Translations under genes and position numbers: made by a program
In this document: positions 1 through 7,716 of the stretch, in pieces
Layout: each line of letters begins with the position of its first letter
Numbering within the stretch: position 1 is the stretch's first letter
Source of the DNA: Basidiobolus meristosporus CBS 931.73
Lineage: Eukaryota; Basidiobolomycota; Basidiobolomycetes; Basidiobolales; Basidiobolaceae
DNA length: 24,083 bases
Assembly (NCBI GenBank): GCA_002104905.1
Contig: MCFE01000956.1
Span: 1-24,083, forward strand
Direction of reading: 5' to 3'
The notes under the pieces: generated by a model
What the model was told of the DNA's origin: nothing
Databases searched by the model: none
What the model saw: the letters and a program-made list of their open reading frames with translations, nothing else

Positions 1-106
1 CATGTTGGTCATCATCAGTCAGTTCACCAGAAGTAACTTGCTGATGGTTGGGCAAAACGGCACGCACAGGCACGCCTTGACGCGTTGAGATGGCCCTTGG
101 CTGAGT

Positions 107-982
107 TCAATGGGATGCCGCATGTTGACGCGACTTGGTCCGCTCCAATGGACTCGTGTCTAAATGAGCAGTTTGGCGAGTTCTTGTAGTTTTGCTCTGA
201 AGCGCGCGCGTTGACCCGATGCGCGTTGACTCAACGCGGGGCGTTCTGGTAAAGGGTGTTGGCGTGGTTTGGACTGACGTGCGCCGGCGCGCTGTGGTTG
301 CAAGAGATGGTAGGGAATCCAGCGAGGCGTGCTGGTGCAATCTGGACGATGTTGCCCGCGGTCTGTATTCTTCCTCCTGAAGCTCACCATCTGATTCCTC
401 AAGGTATTCACTTACCCTCTGTCTGATACTTTGGAGCTGTTGCCTGGATGAGTCCTGTGTATATTGCTCTCGGAAGCCACTTAGCTCTACTAATATATCA
501 CGTAGTACATTAGTCATTTGAGGCAAAAACTCATTCAAAATCTCTTTGGTTCCCAAAGTTGAGGCACGAACGGACGCGTCCGGCCCGTACTGTGCAAATT
601 GCGCGCGAAATCGTTCCCGCGTGGCTTCTTTGTCAAATCCCCTCACTCTCAGCTCATTCTTGATTTCAATACTTGTCTTGTTATATATCTTTTTACATAC
701 ATCGGCTGGCATCTTGATGTAGAACTCATGCCACAGCTTTCTACTCAAATTCTTCCATCTTTGTCGACTCTCTGAGGTATCTAGTTCTGCTAGATTAATC
801 AGTAGTGCCCAAATATCTGTATGAAGGCTCATCATAGACACTTGGGCCATACTAAAATCATTTGGCGAGAACTCGAACGGATCCAACATCGACTTTTCCG
901 GTCCGGACCGCGCTTGTGAGCTGGGGGATGGGTTTTGTCTGGGTTGTACTAAAGATGAGTTGAGGCTTGGTATGGGGACCAT
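107..982 (-). CDS. Unrecognised 291-aa protein divergent from a HARBI1-like transposase
   Basis: I do not recognise this protein family. The ORF is uninterrupted from ATG (980-982) to TGA (107-109). Residues 1-30 are Ser/Pro/Gln-rich. Residues 45-130 look like a helical domain with W58, W76 and W84; the stretch RQRWKNLSRKLWHEF (73-87) resembles the last helix of Myb/SANT-like domains, but the rest of that fold is not evident. Residues 145-193 are again helical (LRDILVELSGF). An acidic patch (195-205, EESDGELQEEE) is followed by a Ser/Thr/Arg-rich basic tail (206-291) that could bind nucleic acid. Arginine codons include many CGN and CpG is abundant throughout, unlike almost everything else in the window. 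It is transcribed away from the transposase at 1342, with a 359-bp gap. PIF-Harbinger elements often carry a second Myb-like gene needed for transposition, so it may be a transposon partner; it could equally be a host gene beside an insertion. The coding call is fairly sure, the role is not. Confidence 0.55.
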   Translation of the reverse strand: MVPIPSLNSSLVQPRQNPSPSSQARSGPEKSMLDPFEFSPNDFSMAQVSMMSLHTDIWALLINLAELDTSESRQRWKNLSRKLWHEFYIKMPADVCKKIYNKTSIEIKNELRVRGFDKEATRERFRAQFAQYGPDASVRASTLGTKEILNEFLPQMTNVLRDILVELSGFREQYTQDSSRQQLQSIRQRVSEYLEESDGELQEEEYRPRATSSRLHQHASLDSLPSLATTARRRTSVQTTPTPFTRTPRVESTRIGSTRALQSKTTRTRQTAHLDTSPLERTKSRQHAASH

Positions 983-1341
983 AGCAACGGATTTGGATAC
1001 TTATACAGCAGTATATTGGCATCAACCTGGTCTTATATGAAATATATATGAAAACTAATGTGATTGTTGAATTTTCCATATATTATGCATGATGCATCTT
1101 GGATCGTGTTGACATGGATCAGATCACATCAATTGCAGATTTCCTATTTGATTATAGACCTATGATTAAAGCATCAATAAAAGTACCAAGGCATTGTTTG
1201 CGGATGATTTTTGCAACATAATGATGGGATACATGGCAATTGATGGAGATTTAACCATAATGTGTTAAAAATCAGATAAATAAGGCGGATCGCGCCAAAT
1301 CAATTCAAACCGCCTTTATACGATCATCCATCAATTTTAAT
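983..1341. promoter_or_regulatory. Divergent intergenic region, likely bidirectional promoter
   Basis: This 359-bp gap separates two start codons that face away from each other, so promoters for both genes should lie here. The plus-strand side has a TATA-like TTTATA (1315-1320) 22 bases before the transposase ATG. A 7-base inverted repeat, AAGGCGG (1282-1288) and CCGCCTT (1310-1316), surrounds GATCGCGCC. CpG dinucleotides persist up to about 1323 and then vanish at the transposase start. No promoter element is proven by sequence alone. Confidence 0.4.
1282..1316. repeat. Short inverted repeat upstream of the transposase start
   Basis: AAGGCGG at 1282-1288 is the exact reverse complement of CCGCCTT at 1310-1316, with a 21-base loop containing GATCGCGCC. 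It ends 25 bases before the transposase ATG. It could be a protein-binding palindrome in the shared promoter or chance; only 7 bases pair. Confidence 0.3.
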
Positions 1342-2226
1342 ATGACTTACTCATCTGAATGGTCTTTTCTCATCAATCCCATCACTACCACTGGATTTCC
1401 TTTTGACACACTGGAGGAGATCTATACCAAGTACTGTGGACCATCAACCCCAATCTACTCAAGGAGATCCCTTGTTAAGCTTCTCTGCTATTACAAGAAC
1501 TATTGCCCTACAAGGTTTCATCCCACCATCCATGGCAACAAAAGTCCTAGAAGCTTTCATTCCCAGCTGACAGCAATGGAGAACCACCTTGCAGAGGGTA
1601 TGAATGACTTAGAGCAAGCTTGGAATACTAGGTTCAGAAGCTCCAATAGACTTCCATATCCCAGAGTGTTCAGCAACAGGTTCCATATCAGGAGTATTTT
1701 GGATACCTTCCCAGTGAGGATTAACAGACCTTCTAGAGGGCAGAGGCACTTTTATTCTGGCAAGTACAAGGCACACTGTGTGAAGTTTCAAGCACTGTCT
1801 GACATTGAGGGCAACATCATCTGGTTTAGTGGGCCATTTGCTGGAAGTAGGCATGACAAAGCACTCTGGGTAGAGAATCATCCTGAATTCAGTAGAGGGG
1901 AGAAATGTATGGCAGACTTAGCCTATATAGGAGAGGATTGTCAGAGATTAGGATGTATTACAGCTTATAGGAAGCCAAGGAATGGTGTGCTTAGCAGGAA
2001 GCAGAAGCTCTACAATGAGATATTTAATCATTTCAGAGTGAGGGTAGAGCACACATTTGGATATCTGAAGAGATTCAGCATATTGGCAGGTAAATACAGA
2101 GGAAAGTCATATATAGGTGAAAACAGCAGGATAGGTAAAATAGTTAAGATACTTATTAATGCACAGTATGTTCATACAAGAAGACATCCACTGAGAGAAA
2201 TGTGTCTGGAGCATTATGAAGAGTAA
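1342..2226 (+). CDS. HARBI1/PIF-Harbinger-like transposase (DDE_Tnp_4), complete
   Basis: This 294-aa ORF is a DDE superfamily transposase of the HARBI1-like (PIF-Harbinger/ISL2EU, IS5-related) class, which cuts and pastes its own transposon in the nucleus. The catalytic domain covers about residues 118-275. The proposed triad is D121 (in ILDTFPVRI), D192 (in CMADLAYIG) and E236 (in FRVRVEHTFGYLKRF), with the family motif GSRHDKALW at 168-176 and the basic stretch AYRKPRNG before the last strand. The N-terminal 110 residues are helical, as expected for the DNA-binding part. No stop or frameshift interrupts it, unlike nearly all other transposon genes here. The start at 1342 is the first ATG after a TATA-like site. 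The ORF contains no CpG at all, and all 28 arginines use AGA or AGG. It is divergent from the gene at 107-982. Activity cannot be judged because the left transposon end is not in view. Confidence 0.85.
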   Translation: MTYSSEWSFLINPITTTGFPFDTLEEIYTKYCGPSTPIYSRRSLVKLLCYYKNYCPTRFHPTIHGNKSPRSFHSQLTAMENHLAEGMNDLEQAWNTRFRSSNRLPYPRVFSNRFHIRSILDTFPVRINRPSRGQRHFYSGKYKAHCVKFQALSDIEGNIIWFSGPFAGSRHDKALWVENHPEFSRGEKCMADLAYIGEDCQRLGCITAYRKPRNGVLSRKQKLYNEIFNHFRVRVEHTFGYLKRFSILAGKYRGKSYIGENSRIGKIVKILINAQYVHTRRHPLREMCLEHYEE

Positions 2227-2320
2227 ATAAAGCAAGGAAAGCACTATTCTGAGCAACATAAGTAAGATTGAGTAAAATTACCAGTAACTGTATCATACCA
2301 CTGGCATTGTGGTAGAAATT

Positions 2321-2393
2321 ATAGTGCCAGATAGTGCCGTAGAGTGCCAGATTGATCTGGCACTATAAACAGGCTGGCACTATGTGGCACTAT
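2321..2393. repeat. Clustered direct and inverted TGGCACTAT repeats, possible transposon end
   Basis: Three copies of ATAGTGCC-type decamers lie in tandem (ATAGTGCCAG 2321-2330, ATAGTGCCGT 2331-2340, AGAGTGCCAG 2341-2350). Three inverse copies follow: CTGGCACTAT at 2357-2366 and 2374-2383, and TGGCACTAT at 2385-2393. The 2321 and 2357 copies are perfect 10-base inverted repeats and could form a hairpin. The cluster lies 95 bases after the HARBI1-like stop, where subterminal repeats or a terminal inverted repeat of that transposon would be expected. The matching left end would lie before base 1, so this assignment is an inference. Confidence 0.5.
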
Positions 2394-2949
2394 CCAACGG
2401 AACAAGTCTATTGTACCTATATGAGTATAAGACTCATTATGACCCACATAGTTGGTGTTATGAATCAGGTAGTGACACCACATACACACATACATGTAAT
2501 ACTATTTGCTTTGACTCACCTCCATATCTGTGCTGCCAAAAAATAAAGCAAAGCTTCTCAGGTTCTCTATCAACTCCATTCCTGACAGCAGCAGAAGAAC
2601 TCTTGGACCACTGCTTGCTTTAACATTCAGTGCATCAAGTGAGGCTACATCCAAAAGAGGCCAAGTTATCAGCATGCCCACTCAAGGTATTAATACAGAA
2701 TCCTCAGGCTCCAAGTCAAGTAGGCAGCTGAGTACTTCTGCAGAGCTGCAACCTAACCATAATGCTCAGGCAGATGAGAATGCAGCAAACACAGTATCTC
2801 CAATGGAAGACCAGCAAATGGCCATCATAAGCACCTAATTACTTCAACACTTCAAAGGAGATTCCTCTACCCAAGTTCCCCAGAAGGTCAAGACTCTGCC
2901 CTATAAAAAATCTCAAACTTGGAACTCACCTGATTATCAGCTGGTACTC
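2394..2949. other. Unassigned stretch with a weak 102-aa ORF
   Basis: No recognisable gene. One ORF on the plus strand (2530-2838) encodes 102 residues rich in Ser, Gln and Asn with no known motif; nothing shows that it is expressed, and ORFs of this length arise by chance here. The sequence is nearly CpG-free, like the other decayed DNA in the window. Confidence 0.3.
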
Positions 2950-3185
2950 TACTGGTATTCTGACAGTATTTAGCTGGTATTCAGCCGGTGTTTTTTGCTC
3001 AAATATCCAGTTGAAATTTTTGATGGAAGTAGTGGGTAGCAAATCACCAAATATAGTATGAGTCCTGATTGGCCTAGACTCCTCTTGGAAAATATGTCTG
3101 CTGTCTGCCCAACTGCTGGTACATGAGATAGTGATAGTTGTAAGATTTGAGAAACCTGGAATTCAGCTGATTTTATGATGGTATT
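2950..3185. repeat. Dispersed repeat X, copy 1
   Basis: This stretch aligns by eye with 6440-6665 in the same orientation. Shared blocks include the AGTTG-ATTTTTTGATG-AAGTAG region (3008-3031 against 6500-6523) and the following 120 bases. Identity is roughly 60-65%. No protein was recognised. It ends where gypsy reverse-transcriptase sequence begins, at about 3190, so the two are fused by an old rearrangement or insertion. Confidence 0.45.
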
Positions 3186-3189
3186 CTGG

Positions 3190-4592
3190 TGGCCTTTTCT
3201 TAGGGCTCTTGAAGGAATTTTCAGACCAGTTCCCAGATGAGCTTGTAAGCCTACCCCCAGTCAGAGATGTTAATCATTGCATTGACACAGGGGTTGGCCC
3301 TCCTGTGGGAAAGACACTTACAGAATGGGTCCATTGGAACTGGAAGAGATGCAGAGACAAATTGCTCAGCAATTAGAGCAAGGATATATGAGACCCAGCA
3401 AGTTGCTATGATGAGTACCAGGACTTTTTGTGAGGAAGAAAGATGGAATACTTAGGATGTGCATTGACTATAGTGCCTTCAACTCAGCTACCATGAAGAA
3501 TAGGAACCCTATACCTTTGAATGGTAGGCACTTGGACCAACTTAATGAGCTACTATATTCTGCAAGTATAACCACATGTCAGGATACAACCAGTATATGG
3601 TGGAACCTGAAGATATCCCCAAAACAGCATTCAGGACCATAAATGGGCATTATAAGTACTTAGCCATGGGTTTTGACCACACCAATGCCCCGGTAACATG
3701 CATGAACATAATGCAAGCCATCTTCTACAAGCACTTAGACAAATTTATATTATCTACCCATATGACATACTGCTATACAGCAAGATGGAAGAGGCTAACT
3801 TGGTACACATCAAAAAGGTCTTGAAGAAGCTAATGGTGTACAAGATATATGGCAAGTTAGTAAAGTGTAAGTTCCTTAAGTAGCATGTTGAATATCTGGG
3901 ACACATAGTGGCTTGCACAGGAGTAACCCTAGACCCCAAGAAAGTAGAAGTTAGTCAAGCTTTGACATTTCACCCTAGAACTAATGGAGTCACCAAGCAG
4001 CTTAGCAGATTGACTAGAAAAATACTGATCAAGTATGCAAATGGAGCTGGCAATAGATAGGACAAGTAAATAGACCAAGGGCAATACAGCTGGGATGTCA
4101 GAGTGCAGAACACAATCCAACAATCACCATTCTACTTAGTTTTAGAATGCTAACCAAAGATTCCAGGAGATTACACACAAACAAGGTTCACAGTTACCTA
4201 AGAGGATGAGCCTAGTCAGCCAAGTAGACACCAGATACTGGAGCAAAGATGTCAAGAGACAAAGGCCAAAGTGTCAAAAAGAGCAGAAAGTATGAAACAG
4301 AGATTTGACAGGACTATATCAGCAGAAGCATTGACAATTGGGAACTTTGCAATGCAAAGAAACAACGCTTGGAAGAAGTTTGAACCCCTGTGGTCCAGAC
4401 AATATCAGATTGTCAGGGAGCATTCATTTGCAACCTACTAGATAGTGGGAAAACAAGGGAATATCCTAAAAGCCTTAGTACATGAATACCAAATCAAGCT
4501 TGCAACACTTACAAGCAGTACTGAGTTATCATGATATTGGTATTGCAAGAAGATAGATTCAGGAGAACCCTATCAGATTTGGTAGAGGAGAA
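3190..4592 (+). pseudogene. Ty3/gypsy pol pseudogene, RT joined to integrase tail
   Basis: A decayed Ty3/gypsy polyprotein read in shifting frames. About 3205-3290 matches the region before RT (EFSDQFPDELVSLPPVRD). About 3318-3420 gives YRMGPLELEEMQRQIAQQLE, followed by two stops. RT continues with VRKKDGILRMCIDYSAFNSA (3430-3490), IPKTAFRT, TNAP and YPYDILLYSK (3755-3784). The last is the YxDD site, with the first catalytic Asp changed to Tyr (3761-3763). RT ends with a stop at 3880 and HVEYLGHIV. At about 3955-3970 the reading jumps directly to the integrase C-terminal motif FHPRTNGVTKQ, so RNase H and the integrase catalytic core are deleted. The tail (LTIGNFAMQR, KKFEPLW, LVHEYQIKLAT) resembles the gypsy integrase C-terminus. 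No gag or protease is seen, so it is 5'-truncated at about 3190. It shares its integrase tail closely with the minus-strand gypsy copy at 17776-18711. Confidence 0.85.
4581..4592 (+). other. Gypsy polypurine tract
   Basis: GGTAGAGGAGAA directly precedes the inferred TG start of the gypsy 3' LTR at 4593. In LTR retrotransposons such a purine run primes plus-strand DNA synthesis. Its position between the end of pol and the LTR supports the LTR boundary. Confidence 0.55.
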
Positions 4593-4960
4593 TGCAATGA
4601 TCTACTGCTTAAATATACTGGTTATATTTCTGCTTAGACAAATCAATTAGTTTTGTGCTATGCCTATCAGAAGAACAGCACAATCTATTAAAACAGTAGC
4701 ATTAATCAGCAGATGAATCAATAGAACCTTATCAAATAGAAATAGATACATAGAGTAAGATCTAATTAAGAGATGATGATGCTACTATATGACTCATCAG
4801 CCACAGTCTACTTTAGGAAGGACAGTTGTAAGCACCTCATCTGGCAAAGTGTATATAAGGAGCTGCCAGAGCCTCATTAAGAGTCAGTACAATTTATAGT
4901 AAATATAATACTTGCTAAACTCCCCATTCTTAAACAACTTTTATATCAGGATTGGCAACA
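4593..4960 (+). repeat. Ty3/gypsy 3' LTR, 368 bp
   Basis: The LTR runs from TGCAATGATC to GGCAACA. Its limits come from alignment with a reverse-oriented relative at 10481-10846 (366 bp), which shares TATATAAGG (4852-4860 here), a block ending TAGCTAAACTCCC and the terminal ...ACA. It follows the gypsy pol remnant and polypurine tract, so it is the 3' LTR. The 5' LTR is missing. Sequence related to the Tnp2 remnant begins immediately after it. Confidence 0.7.
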
Positions 4961-5930
4961 AATGAGTGAGGAGCTCCAGTGCTTTAGAGTATTTGTTGAG
5001 CTGTATACACTACTTTGGATGGGGTATTTCTGGAAAATATCTGCAGTGTGAGCAATGTTTATATCTTATGTGGTGAACTCCTAACATGTTAAAGACCATG
5101 TGAAAGTATAATTTTATTATGTGAGTGCAATGCTGCTGTCTATGCAAAGTAGTATCAGGATTGTTTCTGGGTCATATGTAGCCACCTGCATGATGGTTGT
5201 CAATTGGTAATGTGCTTATGGTTGGCTGCATCCCAGAATAACCTTATCAAAAAGTAGCAGTACCTCCTCAATGCCCTCATTACCAATAATGGTGGAAACA
5301 CACAGCCTCTTCATCTGCAACATTGTCATTGACCAATGAATAGATTGCTATGTTTGCTTAGCTCCATTGAATATTCTTGGCATTTTTTTCTCAATGAGCC
5401 GTATTATTGCTTATTAGAATGTTACAGATAACATGCAGAGTACTTTTATAAGGGAAGATAGGCCTATAATTCATTAGTAAGACTTCTTTTTCAGATTTAC
5501 CTCACAAAGACCATATACAGAAGGCCAATGTTAGCCAATAGGCATCACAAACTTATCTGGCTTGGCTTCCATAAAGTGACAAGTGTCAGGTGGACTCCTA
5601 ACAGTTTCAGCATTATATGTATCCAGTGGCTATCTAGATATTATTGGTACTGTAGTGCCTGATGAATGCTCAAATATAGCCTCTGTGCCAAAACACTGCC
5701 ATGATTGTTGTAGGTATCTTCACAAAAATACCAATTAGTCAGCAAGTTGGAGCTATTATCAGCAGGTTTATTCAGATGGCTGAGGTGAGCCAAAATGTGC
5801 CACAAACTTACCTGACTCAGTTTGCACAATGTGGCAAGTGTAGCAAGGAGCTGCAATATAAGTGTCAAGTAGCCAGTACAATATTGTTGATGGAATAGTG
5901 ATTAAACAATTGTCTAAGTTCACCTCTGTG
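4961..5930 (-). pseudogene. Decayed relative of the Tnp2 element N-terminal region, copy 1
   Basis: Full of stops, this stretch aligns in the same orientation with 17040-17775. Shared blocks are GGGTATT-CTGGAA-ATATCTG-AGTGTGA-CAATGTT (5020-5060 against 17134-17168), TGCATCCCAGAATAAC (5228-5243 against 17340-17355) and the segment about 5640-5685 against 17745-17775. Minus-strand translations agree: ALRRYCYFLIRLFWDA here and ALRTYYYFLTMLFWDA in copy 2; HSSGTTVPIISR here and HSSVTTVPAISC there. The role is inferred from copy 2, which runs on into a Tnp2-type (CACTA superfamily) transposase. The P/S/T-rich module appears twice here, at about 5480-5690 and 5740-5900. The copy stops exactly at the end of the gypsy LTR (4960), so the gypsy element probably inserted into it. 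Confidence 0.5.
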
Positions 5931-6439
5931 GCAAAGCACCAGCCATCATTGTTGTAATGCTTGCTGTGCTCCCTGCAAGCTTTGTGGCTCAGAGGCTTGC
6001 TACAGTAGCCACATTGTCTTTTTTCCTTCTCCCAATGAGCTGTACTAAAGTAATGTTATTCTTGGAGAAACTGCTGCACACTCAACAATATACTGTTATT
6101 TCATCACTTTTTGTCAAAATTAATTCAAGTTCAAGATAGTCATGTACATGAAACATCACAGTAACAAGAATAGGGAGCAGTGTATCTTGCTCTCCTCAGC
6201 AGTACACTGGAGGAATGCTTTTTTCAGCTTGAGCCCTGGCTTTTGCAACAGATGTCAAGGCAAGCTTATGTCAAGCTATGCTCAAGATTTCTCATGAAGA
6301 ATTTGGCCAAAAGGCAACTCAATTCAGGACCAGCAGTAACAAGCACAAAAGAAGACTGGTATAGTATTATCAATAAGCATACTCACTAATGACCCTCTAT
6401 AAACATCTCAATTTAGGCATTTATCTGAATAGCTGTGAT
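5931..6439. other. Unassigned stretch
   Basis: No gene was recognised. The region around 6015-6050 shares short blocks with 5380-5420 (CCCAATGAGC / CTCAATGAGC contexts), so it may be the outer part of the same Tnp2-related element with internal duplications. Open frames are short and carry no motif. Confidence 0.3.
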
Positions 6440-6665
6440 ATTCCAATAGTACTTAATGGTACTGGGCTCATTTTCACCAGTGCATTTTCTTCTAATTTGA
6501 GTTGCATTTTTTGATGAAAGTAGAGGGCAGCTGGCCTATAACAGTAAGAATTCCAACTGCCCTAGTCATCTTTGGGAATATATATCTGCCTGTCTACCTC
6601 ATAGTAAGTACAAGAGAGATTGCTCACTACCAGTTATAGGAAATGGAATTTGTAAAGTTTTCTAA
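6440..6665. repeat. Dispersed repeat X, copy 2
   Basis: Direct-orientation relative of 2950-3185 at roughly 60-65% identity by eye, clearest over AGTTGCATTTTTTGATGAAA (6500-6519) and the following 120 bases. No coding capacity was recognised. Together the two copies bracket the gypsy and Tnp2-like block at 3190-6439. Confidence 0.45.
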
Positions 6666-7650
6666 TTGTGTAAGCCTATTCATATAAAATATATTAGGGA
6701 TCTGGCAGGGTACTGTCAGTTATGATTCAATCTTCTTATATTTGTTGCAATATGGCTAAATCAAGCTTTCAGTGGTATGGGCACTTGGTAGCTAGACCTG
6801 ACAAGTCTCTACATGAAATTCTCCACACTCCTAATTACATTGGCTTATTCCTGTTGTCATATTTGTTTCAGTAGTTTATATCAAATGAACTGACTGAGCT
6901 CATTATCCTTAATATCTGAGAGCTTTGATTGCATGAGATCTTCCAGCATTCTTGGTTTGTATCCATCCACTATATGAAATGGTGTTTTATAGCTTGTAAG
7001 GGCTCTTGATGTGGTGAACAATACTGGGATACATCCTCTAGCCCCTCTGAAGCTCACTCCCCCACAACCAATGCTCACACACATAGAAATATATGGCCTC
7101 ATGATATAACTTTTCATTAACAGAGCCAATGATTAAATAAGCTGTTGAGAATAACAGAACAGGCATTATGCTTATCAAAGATCAAGTACAAGTCTTTTAG
7201 CTCATTTTTATTTTTTAGGAACCTGAGTGACACAAATCTAAAAGCTGATGCTGTAAATACAGCAGTTGCAACAAAAGAAATACCTTACAATTAACTCTTA
7301 CAAGAAGGATAGCAAGTTGCAGCAGGAAAGTGCATTTTATGTGCCCAAGTAAAGAGACATTGCATAATATATCAAATACAACCATTTCAGATATTGCAGA
7401 ATGTATGGTATAATACATGAGTGTAGAGCTCACAACTTGGGCTGCATTACAATTAACAGATGACTATATGATAAACAGTGCATGTCAATTGCTCATTGAG
7501 TAACACCTTGATGCCTATATTGCTTTCCTTAGAACAGTTAGCTGCACTGCTGTTTATCATATTCCTAAAGTAATACAGGCAAGGTTGTGACCAAAAAGTA
7601 CAATTGTTTCTTTTCCAGGTTTTTGGAGTGATATGATCTTACTGGAAATC
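6666..7650. other. Unassigned stretch with one unidentified 82-aa minus ORF
   Basis: No known gene. The minus ORF at 6881-7129 (82 aa) has a protein-like composition in its second half (TSYKTPFHIVDGYKPRMLED), which loosely recalls the conserved YG-KP region in integrases of LTR elements, but no catalytic residues are visible and I do not assign it. The remainder is AT-rich and nearly CpG-free. Confidence 0.3.
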
Positions 7651-7716
7651 TGTGCAAATGGAGGAAACTAATATATGGACTGAAGCAAGAACCTAGAAAA
7701 TAGTATCACAGAACAA
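7651..7716 (+). pseudogene. Ty1/copia reverse transcriptase scrap
   Basis: In one plus frame these bases read LCKWRKLIYGLKQEPRK, then a stop, then YH. This matches the near-invariant copia RT motif usually written as VCKL-K-LYGLKQ-PR-WY, with the Trp codon turned into TAG. Shortly downstream, in other frames, are FLKSR, SHNN and FVPKGVECKL-like pieces, fitting the next RT segment with frameshifts. It diverges from the intact copia family at 18712-23397, which reads VCKLRKLLYRLKQAPRAWY, so it may be a different family. No intact domain remains. Confidence 0.6.

Noticed and set aside
160-411. 83-aa minus ORF overlapping the 291-aa protein
   Set aside because: It lies in another frame of the GC-rich tail of the longer ORF and has low-complexity content.
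107-982. Calling the 291-aa protein a Myb/SANT transcription factor
   Set aside because: Only one helix-like stretch (73-87) resembles that domain; the spacing of Trp residues and the rest of the fold do not.
2530-2838. 102-aa ORF on the plus strand as a gene
   Set aside because: No recognised motif and low complexity; a chance frame cannot be excluded.
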